From Acidovorax sp. sif1233 (GTDB lineage: Bacteria > Pseudomonadota > Gammaproteobacteria > Burkholderiales > Burkholderiaceae_C), in contig NZ_JAHUWZ010000013.1 in the NCBI RefSeq assembly GCF_019218755.1, positions 24,774 through 88,773 on the forward strand: DNA of 64,000 bases, in the 5' to 3' direction. Both the position numbers and the translations under genes were made by a program. Below the pieces are notes generated by a model, which saw nothing but the letters and a program-made list of their open reading frames with translations, had not been told where the DNA came from and made no database searches. Shown here piece by piece: positions 44,027-50,919 of this stretch. How positions within the stretch are numbered: position 1 is the first letter of the stretch; each line of letters begins with the position of its first letter.

Positions 44027-44307
44027 CATCCTAATCGGATGAATCTACCCATTCTATAGCATCCGAGGTGGGAGGCTAGGAAAAGTGTCAATCCTAATAG
44101 GATGGATTGAGGGTGCCAATCCATCCTATTAGGATGAACAACTTTCAAGGCCTTTCACATCCCGGAGAATTGAGGGGGTTGCATCGGTGGGCAATCGCAG
44201 AGGCAAGGCTCTATCCTAATAGGATGGATGTACTAGCTCAATCTGGCACTGCTGCCGGTGTTGACAGTTGCTGCAAAAAATAGGGGGTAGATTCATCCTA
44301 TTAGGAT
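44027..44307. repeat. Array of ATCCTAWTAGGAT palindromes
   Basis: Four perfect 13-bp copies lie at 44091-44103, 44123-44135, 44213-44225 and 44295-44307, and one imperfect copy with a changed core at 44027-44041. The second and third form 19-bp perfect inverted arms (44091-44109 and 44117-44135) around a 7-base loop, giving a strong hairpin. The array lies between a MobI-like gene and a ParM operon. It may be an oriT, a centromere bound by the ParR-like protein, or an operator. Confidence 0.7.
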
Positions 44308-44450
44308 GGAGGCGCATACAATGCTCCACACGTCGTTTTGACCGTGCGATGTGCCCTGGGGCTGGCCATTGGTCACTCTGTACTGCTACGAGGCCGTCCG
44401 ATGCAAGCCGACTGGGCTGCGACTGCGCTGCGGTTGAACTTCTACAAGAA

Positions 44451-44478
44451 TTGCACACAATTGCATTACGTGTACAAT
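44451..44478 (+). promoter_or_regulatory. Promoter of the ParM operon
   Basis: TTGCAC (44451-44456) and TACAAT (44473-44478) are spaced by 16 bp and can serve as -35 and -10 boxes. They lie 31 bases before the ATG. Three AATTGCA half-sites (44449, 44459, 44481) overlap the promoter, and may be operators. Confidence 0.5.
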
Positions 44479-44508
44479 TCAATTGCATTTACTTTAAGGG
44501 ATCATGTA

Positions 44509-45504
44509 ATGAATGTTGTTGGCATTGATGTCGGGTATTCGAATCTGAAGCTTGCGTATGGTCCAGCTGACGGTGCGTTGAAAACCGTAATTCGCCCCGC
44601 TGGTGCAGCACCCAAAGAGCATTTCGGGAGTCGTTTTGACGGTCGTTCGCAAGATGACTTCTTGCATGTTCAGGTAAATGGACAGGAGTTTGTTGCTGGC
44701 GTCTCCACAGATCGTGCGGAAATGTGGGAACGCTCACTCCATGCTGATTACGCGAAAACTGATTCGTATAAAGCACTTTTCAATGCTGGTCTTCTCCTTA
44801 CCGAAATGAAGGAGATTGATCTGCTTGTCACCGGCCTTCCCGTTTCGCAGTTTCAGGATGAGTCGCTGCGTGCGGATCTGGAAGCACGGTTTTCAGGTGA
44901 GCATCAGGTAACCAAAAAGCGCACGGTTAACGTGAAGAAGGTCAAGGTCGTCGCGCAGCCCATTGGTGGCCTTCTCGATTACGTCAATGAAGTGGAAGAA
45001 GGACCCGAAGATCAACGCATTACGGATGAGCACCGAATCCTTGTTGTTGATCCTGGCTTCTACTCGCTGGACTGGGTATTGGTAAGCAACGGTCAATTGC
45101 AGCGGCAATCTAGCGGTACGAGCATCAAAGCGTCTTCTGTTTTGCTGGAGCAGGCAGGCATTTTTATTGCCGAAGAGCACGGAGCAAAAGTGAGTGTCGA
45201 AACGCTCGAAAATGCAATTCGCTCCGGAAAGGAAAGCATCTTGCTGATGGGTGAGCGTGTCGAACTTGCTCCTTTCCTCAAGAAGGCAAGTGAAACTCTT
45301 TCGTCTGTCACGGCCACTTCGATTCAAAAGGCTCTTCGCGTGGAAAGTATGTCTCCTGACGTTATCGTTCTGGTCGGCGGTGGATCTTCGTTCTTCCAGC
45401 AGGCAATTCAGGAGGCATTCCCTCGTCTGAAAGTGGTATCTCCTAAAAATCCTGTGCTTTCGAATGCGCGTGGATTTTGGCTGCTCGGTGGTGCTTCAGT
45501 ATGA
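44509..45504 (+). CDS. ParM/StbA-like actin-type segregation ATPase
   Basis: The 331-residue protein is an actin-fold ATPase of plasmid partition. It has the phosphate-1 motif GIDVGYSNLKLAYG, phosphate-2 VVDPGFYSLDWVLV, and the adenosine motif VILVGGGSSFFQ. Such proteins form filaments that push plasmid copies apart. ATG 44509 follows AAGGGATC. It overlaps the next gene by four bases. It is AT-richer than most neighbours. SXT-type elements also have actin-like segregation genes. Confidence 0.85.
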   Translation: MNVVGIDVGYSNLKLAYGPADGALKTVIRPAGAAPKEHFGSRFDGRSQDDFLHVQVNGQEFVAGVSTDRAEMWERSLHADYAKTDSYKALFNAGLLLTEMKEIDLLVTGLPVSQFQDESLRADLEARFSGEHQVTKKRTVNVKKVKVVAQPIGGLLDYVNEVEEGPEDQRITDEHRILVVDPGFYSLDWVLVSNGQLQRQSSGTSIKASSVLLEQAGIFIAEEHGAKVSVETLENAIRSGKESILLMGERVELAPFLKKASETLSSVTATSIQKALRVESMSPDVIVLVGGGSSFFQQAIQEAFPRLKVVSPKNPVLSNARGFWLLGGASV

Positions 45505-46106
45505 GCGGCAAAAGCCTGAAAGTCGTTGTCGAAATTAACGAGGCATACCCGCTTTTGCATAGTGCATTTGCGCGGATTCCGGCTAATGTCAGATCAGAAC
45601 GGCTTCGGGCTTTGGCGATGATCGGTATGTACCTTGAAGGCGGATCAGAAACTCTCAGGGGCATTCCGGTCAACATGGGGGTTGTTGACGGGCAGCTCGA
45701 ACCTATCCAGTTCGCGGTGTTTATTGGCGAAACACAACCCAAGTTGCTAGATCAGTTGAGCAGTATTTCTAAGCGCGCTAGAGCCGAACGTTTGAGGATA
45801 TTGGCACTTCTGGCGCTCTATTCAGAGACGGGGAAACTCGTAGTGGACGGGAGTAAGCCAGCAATACAAGCATCTATGGCGCCTGAACCTAGATCTCAGA
45901 TTTCGTCGGAGAGCCCACGCTCAAGACAAGCTGTGCTACCGACGAATGCAGCTGACGTGAAGTCTCTTCCGAAGCCTGTTGACCCGGTAAAGGAGATTGC
46001 AGGTAGTCCAAGCAGTACCGAGTTGCCTCCAGTTGCATCGTCCACGACCGACGCCAGTAATAGGGTTGGAAAAGGCGTTCGAAGCTTTGCACGTTCTTTG
46101 GGTTAA
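45501..46106 (+). CDS. Candidate ParR-like adaptor protein
   Basis: The 201-residue protein starts MSGKSLKVVVEINEAYPLLH and has two related helical segments (ERLRALAMIGMYLEGGSE and ERLRILALLALYSETGKL), suggesting an internal repeat of about 100 residues. The last 70 residues are Pro/Ser-rich and probably disordered. In ParM operons the adaptor gene follows the ATPase gene directly, so a ParR/StbB-like role is inferred. The sequence is not otherwise recognised. Confidence 0.55.
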   Translation: MSGKSLKVVVEINEAYPLLHSAFARIPANVRSERLRALAMIGMYLEGGSETLRGIPVNMGVVDGQLEPIQFAVFIGETQPKLLDQLSSISKRARAERLRILALLALYSETGKLVVDGSKPAIQASMAPEPRSQISSESPRSRQAVLPTNAADVKSLPKPVDPVKEIAGSPSSTELPPVASSTTDASNRVGKGVRSFARSLG

Positions 46107-46110
46107 TTGA

Positions 46111-46509
46111 ATGAATGAAGATCTGAAAAACACTCAGTCCGCAAGTCTTGGCTCCTGGACTGTGGGCACCCCCCCAGAGGGAGTCCGAGTCGCCATGGTT
46201 TGCCGTAAGTGGTGCGGTATTCAGGATGAGCGGTATGTAGAGGTCATTGCCCACGACCCTTCGATGTACCTTGAGTCCCTCGGCCTGGAAATGATGATGA
46301 AGCCATCGGTAACCGTCATTTATGGCAGTGTTTTCACTCAGGGGAATACCACCTGCATCCTCAATGAACACGGAATGCCAGTAGGCGCATATCCCAATTC
46401 CATTCTGGCCTGGACCAGAGTGCCAGAGGATTTACTGCAGAACCTGCAAGCTGCGGTCTTGACAGATCTGGCCGTGGGACTCGCCAGCAAGCGCGCCAAG
46501 TCGTCGTAG
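46111..46509 (+). CDS. Hypothetical protein
   Basis: The 132-residue protein starts MNEDLKNTQSASLGSWTVGT, with a middle segment VRVAMVCRKWCGIQDERYVE. It is 4 bases after the previous gene's stop, so it is part of the partition operon. No family is recognised, and no membrane segment is visible. Confidence 0.5.
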   Translation: MNEDLKNTQSASLGSWTVGTPPEGVRVAMVCRKWCGIQDERYVEVIAHDPSMYLESLGLEMMMKPSVTVIYGSVFTQGNTTCILNEHGMPVGAYPNSILAWTRVPEDLLQNLQAAVLTDLAVGLASKRAKSS

Positions 46510-46534
46510 GCAGGCCTGTTTCTGCGGAGCGCGT

Positions 46535-46780
46535 ATGCGTCAAGAATTTGTTCGTGGAAAACGCCGGTACATCCTGAGCCTGGATGTTGATCTGTTCGAT
46601 GCCTGTGTAATCAACCGCCATTGGTACGGCGAGACAAATCGCCGTCATGGACGCAGACAGGAACTATTCACGGACCTGGACCTGGCCAAGGTCAGATTCA
46701 CCGCAGTACAGGCGTACCTTTTGAAAAGGGGCTACGAGTATCCACCGACATTTGTATTGAGTGAGGGGCGTGTAGAATGA
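46535..46780 (+). CDS. Small WGR-like hypothetical protein
   Basis: The 81-residue protein contains RRYILSLDVDLFDACVINRH and WYGETNRRHGRRQELF, then VRFTAVQAYLLKRGYEY, a pattern like a small WGR domain. WGR domains occur in poly(ADP-ribose)-linked and DNA-binding proteins. The match is by eye only. It ends 67 bases before a strong terminator, so it probably closes the ParM operon. Confidence 0.5.
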   Translation: MRQEFVRGKRRYILSLDVDLFDACVINRHWYGETNRRHGRRQELFTDLDLAKVRFTAVQAYLLKRGYEYPPTFVLSEGRVE

Positions 46781-46846
46781 GCGTTCTGATCCTTTGATCG
46801 GGTTTTGCGAAGAACAGCGCTCTCACATTACGCTCGTTTCTTTGCC

Positions 46847-46880
46847 AAAGGGCTGACCGGTGGTCAGCCCTTTGTTTTTT
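46847..46880 (+). terminator. Rho-independent terminator
   Basis: A perfect 12-bp stem AAAGGGCTGACC (46847-46858) and GGTCAGCCCTTT (46862-46873) with a 3-base loop is followed by GTTTTTT. It would stop transcription of the ParM operon. Confidence 0.85.
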
Positions 46881-46979
46881 GGCGGGCAGCGTGAACGACT
46901 TCACCGAACTGGACGCCAGCGGGGGCCAGTTGAGCACGCTCCGGGCTAAGCTCGCCACTTCCCCTTACCGTCCAGCCCA

Positions 46980-47951
46980 ATGAAACTTCCTGTCCTCTTG
47001 CCTTTGGTGTCGGCCGCAGCTTTGGTGCTGACCGGTTGCGGTGAAACGACCGTCGAAGATGTGCGCAAGGCCTACGGCGCCATGAGCGATGAAAAGCTGC
47101 AGGCCGAGGCCCTGCACCAGCGGGTAGAGTGCCGCGCGGCCACACAGGATTCTGACAAGCCGGGATCTCCGTGCAGCCGTGCAAACTTCGCGGAGGAGAT
47201 CGCGGAATCCCGTGGGTGGTGCTGGGGGCCCTATGCCGCCGCCAACTCGGACAAGTCTTGGCTGCGCTGCACCGATGACGTGACGAAATCGGCGCAGGCC
47301 AAGGCAACCTGGTTCGCCGCGACCCAAAGCGGCTCCTGCCGTGAGTCCAGCCTGATTGAGGCCATCAGCAAGGTACTGGAGCACGAGGGTCCGTGGAATG
47401 TGAAGACCTCATTTTCGAAGGAGGGCTTCTTCGACGTGTCCAGCCAGCTCAAGGACGGTACCAGCTACAAGGTGCGGCTGTACCCCAGCTGCGGTTCGGC
47501 TCAGATGGTCTACATCGCCAAGCCTGGTGATGAGGGTGGCGTGTCGGTTGCAGCGCCCCTGGGGATGTCGCCCAGAGATGCTGGTGATCTCTATGGCTTC
47601 GATGTCCGCAACTGCAGTGCCTACTCGTTTGGAGGCGGTATCGGGTGTGGCATGGGCTACCAGGCCGGCATGCCGCCGCCCATCCGCTTGAGCGACGGCT
47701 TCATTCCCTGCTCGGTGGATCGGCCCGTGCAATTCGACTTCCAGCCGCGCCGGGGCATGGTGGGTGTCACCTGCAGCGTCACGGCCGAGGACATGTCTGC
47801 GTTCGAGCAGCGGATGGCAGGTGCCTTTGGGGAGCAGCAGCGTGCGTCAGATGGTAGCCGCCGCTGGCAGCTCGGTGGCTACTCAGTCGGCAGTGTGGAA
47901 TTGGTCGTTTTGGGGAAAACGCTGCGGCGTGTGTCCGTCTACCAGGACTGA
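46980..47951 (+). CDS. Predicted lipoprotein
   Basis: The 323-residue protein begins MKLPVLLPLVSAAALVLTGC, a lipoprotein signal with lipobox LTGC and Cys20. It then has many cysteines in the mature part (for example VECRAATQDSDKPGSPCS), probably forming disulphides in the periplasm. The region RNCSAYSFGGGIGCGMGYQA is Gly-rich. No family is recognised. It overlaps the end of the opposing XRE gene by 13 bases. Confidence 0.6.
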   Translation: MKLPVLLPLVSAAALVLTGCGETTVEDVRKAYGAMSDEKLQAEALHQRVECRAATQDSDKPGSPCSRANFAEEIAESRGWCWGPYAAANSDKSWLRCTDDVTKSAQAKATWFAATQSGSCRESSLIEAISKVLEHEGPWNVKTSFSKEGFFDVSSQLKDGTSYKVRLYPSCGSAQMVYIAKPGDEGGVSVAAPLGMSPRDAGDLYGFDVRNCSAYSFGGGIGCGMGYQAGMPPPIRLSDGFIPCSVDRPVQFDFQPRRGMVGVTCSVTAEDMSAFEQRMAGAFGEQQRASDGSRRWQLGGYSVGSVELVVLGKTLRRVSVYQD

Positions 47952-48445
47952 CCTTTTCGCTCGGTAGATCCTTTCGCGGGCAATTTCTTGATCGCATCTC
48001 GCAGCGTGCCCATGGTCGAATCTTTTCTACAGTCTTCGTGCATGGTCATGCACAAAAGCTGAAAAAATTGAAGCCTACTTTCCAGGGGGAATCGATTGCC
48101 AGCGCTGTCTACACAGAATTCGTCAACGATGCGGTACGCGTTCCCAAGTGCCTCAGGGGTTGCCTGAAGCCCCTCTGTAATAGATGGCGGCGGTGGTTTT
48201 GCGTTCAGCAGGTAGGGGAGATTGAATCCTAGCTCTCCAAGTTTTTCCACGTAGTCCAAGCCTGGTGAGCGTTTGTCTTTTTCATAGCTGTTCTGCGTTG
48301 TCCTCGCGACGCCGCAATGTGTCGCCACTTCCTGCTGAGATAGCTGTCGCCTGAGCCTCTCCAATTTCAGTCGCCGCCCAAAGGAGCTGCTGTTGTCGGC
48401 CTTTGCGGGTTCCGATTCAGGCGACAAGTCGGGTTTAGTTGTCAT
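47939..48445 (-). CDS. XRE-family HTH regulator
   Basis: The 168-residue protein has a helix-turn-helix at about residues 24-75: RRLKLERLRRQLSQQEVATH, then CGVARTTQNSYEKDKRSPG. The C-terminal 90 residues are unrecognised. ATG 48445 is preferred to 48508. It is the last of a run of minus-strand genes from 50581 and probably represses them or itself. Confidence 0.75.
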   Translation of the reverse strand: MTTKPDLSPESEPAKADNSSSFGRRLKLERLRRQLSQQEVATHCGVARTTQNSYEKDKRSPGLDYVEKLGELGFNLPYLLNAKPPPPSITEGLQATPEALGNAYRIVDEFCVDSAGNRFPLESRLQFFQLLCMTMHEDCRKDSTMGTLRDAIKKLPAKGSTERKGQSW

Positions 48446-48573
48446 GGGCGGTTCAATCTTTTGGGAATGGTAGTGGGCACACGAGCCCAGAAAATCCGCT
48501 GATATCACGCGAGGTCTGGTGTCCCTGCGATCCTGTTGGGTTGACCATCTACTGAAGCCTGGACAGGTGTCCT

Positions 48574-49104
48574 CTAGGGGACCAATTCAGCGCAAGCGCT
48601 CTCGCAAGAAGCTTCGGCCTCACCTTCGCTGATTCCGAACGCCTCGAACATGGCGTTGCCGCGCTGAAACAGGTCTGCCATCTGGGCGGCAAGCTCGTAG
48701 CGGTCAAGAAACTCGGTCCCTGTACTGGTCCCCCGGCGATGGATTTTGACCTTGCAAAGCAGTGCCATCAGCAGATGGATCGCGCCTACACGCCTGTGCA
48801 GGAACCACAACCAGTGGGGCCACTCTTTGGCGAGTCGGGCAAAAAAGCCGCGCACCTCGGGGATTTCCGCCAGCTCGCGCGGGTCAGTGTCGTAACCCAC
48901 CACCTGGATGACCAGGCACTCCTGGTAGCGAAGGGCGGTCTCTCTGGACTCCGCGATTGCATGGAGACGTTCCAAAGCGCTGGCGATGTTGGCGGTTTCA
49001 ATCTCGCGCTTGGAGATCTCCAGCACCAGCAACGCGTCACCCTCAAAGGCGGCGAGGCCAGCGGCATCGGTGCGGACAACTGACGGCTTGGGGGACATGG
49101 GCAT
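48574..49104 (-). CDS. CRR6-like-domain hypothetical protein
   Basis: The 176-residue protein has EIPEVRGFFARLAKEWPHWL, then WFLHRRVGAIHLL, similar to a small domain found in chlororespiratory-reduction-6-like proteins. The function in bacteria is unknown. It lies 16 bases after the RES toxin gene on the same strand. It may be an accessory of the RES-Xre pair or a passenger. Confidence 0.45.
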   Translation of the reverse strand: MPMSPKPSVVRTDAAGLAAFEGDALLVLEISKREIETANIASALERLHAIAESRETALRYQECLVIQVVGYDTDPRELAEIPEVRGFFARLAKEWPHWLWFLHRRVGAIHLLMALLCKVKIHRRGTSTGTEFLDRYELAAQMADLFQRGNAMFEAFGISEGEAEASCESACAELVP

Positions 49105-49120
49105 GGGTTGCGCTCCTGAT

Positions 49121-49699
49121 TCACGAGACGATGGCCACTTGAGAGCCCAGTGCTGCGCGCAGAACGCTGAGGTGGAGGCGATCAGTGCCGGGTTGCACGA
49201 GGGGTGTGCTTGATACCTTGGTCATGCTGGCCACGCCGCGTTCGAACAGGCAGATGCAGGCGTGGTACGGGTGTTGGGCGGATGCGTACATGACACCATG
49301 GGCACCGGCCTTCCGGGCGTCGGCGGCAAAGGCCTGCGTGGTCTCGTAACGCAGAGATTGCAGCACAGGGTAGTTCTCCTCCAGCCCGCGCAGATCGGCA
49401 AGGCGCATGCCTGCAGCCGTGCGAAAGGCGACCAGTGAGCGTTGCCGGAGTTGATCCAGGGTGTAGCTGCGCGTGTCCCGCCGAAAGAGCGCCTCGTAGC
49501 ACGAGGTCAACTCGCTATCGGCGAGGTAGGCGGTGGGTTCGTCGGACAGATCGAAGCGGCCGGTGGGAACACCGAAGGGCGGGAGGATGAACCCGCGCGT
49601 GCGCACGCTGTCTTTGCGCCAGCTGGTGCGCTGGATGCGGTGCCAAGTTTGGCGGTCGGGAAGTTCAATGAATGGCGGATTGAGGTCTGTCAGGTTCAT
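49121..49699 (-). CDS. RES-domain toxin
   Basis: The 192-residue protein matches the RES toxin family, which degrades NAD+ (phosphorolysis or hydrolysis). The name-giving residues are visible: Arg21 in WHRIQ (or Arg48), Glu69 in SCYEALFR, and Ser140 in VMYASAQHP. The antitoxin gene lies 13 bases upstream, which is the normal order. The toxin gene is complete. Confidence 0.8.
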   Translation of the reverse strand: MNLTDLNPPFIELPDRQTWHRIQRTSWRKDSVRTRGFILPPFGVPTGRFDLSDEPTAYLADSELTSCYEALFRRDTRSYTLDQLRQRSLVAFRTAAGMRLADLRGLEENYPVLQSLRYETTQAFAADARKAGAHGVMYASAQHPYHACICLFERGVASMTKVSSTPLVQPGTDRLHLSVLRAALGSQVAIVS

Positions 49700-49712
49700 G
49701 GGGCGAGGTCAT

Positions 49713-50183
49713 TCAGTGAGCCTCAGCCGTTGCCAATGCCAGGATGTGTTTCGCTGGGACGCCCTGCTCAAGGGCGGCGCGCGGTGTCTGGCCGTCCAGC
49801 GCCGATGCCGGCGTCTCCAGGAAGGTGAGCACCTGCCAGCCATCGGACGCGCCAAGGGCCGATGCCAAGGGCTGCAGGATGGGCCACAGGTTGGGTTCGA
49901 ACTGCCAGCGTGGCAATTTGAAACCCCGGCGCAGGTGGGAAACCCCGATGCAGCGGCGCGACTTGATCCAGGCGTTGATGGTCACCCGGCTGGCGCCCGC
50001 CAGCAGTGCAGCGTCGTCGGTCGTGATCATGTCGTCGGCTTCCATGCGCTCGCGGCGGTACTGCGCCCCCGAGCGCAAGACAGCGGCAGACTGGGCCGCT
50101 GTCGCGTAGGGATCAGGAGACGCCTGCGAGAGGTCTGGGGCATTGCGGTGGGCAAACGGTGAGGAAATGGACAGGGTGTTCAT
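49713..50183 (-). CDS. Xre/MbcA/ParS-type antitoxin
   Basis: The 156-residue protein has a central helix-turn-helix (TTDDAALLAGASRVTINAWI) and a C-terminal toxin-binding domain of the MbcA/ParS/Xre type (GWQVLTFLETPASALDGQTP). Such antitoxins bind RES toxins and autorepress their operon. The N-terminal 45 residues are extra and may be disordered. The RES gene follows by 13 bases. Confidence 0.8.
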   Translation of the reverse strand: MNTLSISSPFAHRNAPDLSQASPDPYATAAQSAAVLRSGAQYRRERMEADDMITTDDAALLAGASRVTINAWIKSRRCIGVSHLRRGFKLPRWQFEPNLWPILQPLASALGASDGWQVLTFLETPASALDGQTPRAALEQGVPAKHILALATAEAH

Positions 50184-50206
50184 GGGAATTTCAAACCGTG
50201 GTGCGC

Positions 50207-50581
50207 TTATGGCGCGTTGCGCAGGTTGGGCTTTGCCGCCGAGAAGAAGCCAGAAGTAGATCCGTCGCGAAGGTCTGTGTTATTGCGGCGGCGTGCGCTC
50301 AGGCGCGCACCACCGCCCATCTTCGGGAAGCGGACCTCCAGGCGTTCGTGGCTGTACCACTGCGAGACGCGACTCGACAGGGTACTCATCGGGTAGGAAA
50401 AGGGGTGCCATGTGCATGACCTCCGCATCGTCTGATGCACGGCCAGGAACGCTTTCATCATGGCAACTGCAATCCTCTGCGGTTCGAACGGAACCACGCA
50501 GCCGTTGCGGCGAATGATCGCGTAGTGATCAAGCGCTGCAGGCGCGCTGGGCAGACTCGGGCCGTCTAAACAAACAAGCAT
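50207..50581 (-). CDS. Truncated NrdA-like ATP-cone protein
   Basis: The 124-residue protein contains YAIIRRNGCVVPFEPQRIAV and AMMKAFLAVH, the start of the ATP-cone domain of class Ia ribonucleotide reductase alpha subunits. After this point (residue 50) the similarity ends, and the rest is Arg/Ser-rich and unrecognised. ATG 50581 has AGGAGAT upstream, so the gene is probably translated. It may be a captured fragment or a regulator. It does not contain the catalytic domain. Confidence 0.5.
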   Translation of the reverse strand: MLVCLDGPSLPSAPAALDHYAIIRRNGCVVPFEPQRIAVAMMKAFLAVHQTMRRSCTWHPFSYPMSTLSSRVSQWYSHERLEVRFPKMGGGARLSARRRNNTDLRDGSTSGFFSAAKPNLRNAP

Positions 50582-50919
50582 TTCGATCTCCTGTGGTCGC
50601 GCGGTGGACATCGGTCGTCCAGTCCGGGGCTTCCAGAGGGAAATGTACAGCGGTCCTGAAAACTTCGCAAGATTAGATAGCTACGTTGAATTGAGTACGT
50701 CTGATCAATCCGTTAACTTCGTTAAGTTTTTGGCGCTTCGGAATCGTTTTACATTTAATGTGTACTGTCCCATAATATCCATTATGGAGCATTAAACGAG
50801 GCTCAAAAAAAGAGGAGGGGACATCCCGCTCCTTTTTAGCTTAGTTGTTCCGGCTGGGCTGGCGCTGCGGCCAGTTGGCCAAGCCGCCAGTGCAAGAGGA
50901 CAATTCGTCTTTCAAGGTC
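50582..50919. other. Intergenic region before the integrase
   Basis: The 338 bases between the ATP-cone gene and the integrase start hold no clear gene. A stem at 50813-50833 (AGGAGGGG, loop ACAT, CCCGCTCCT with one bulge) is followed by TTTTT and may be a leader terminator for the integrase. This is also a plausible place for an att site, but no core can be identified. Confidence 0.4.
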
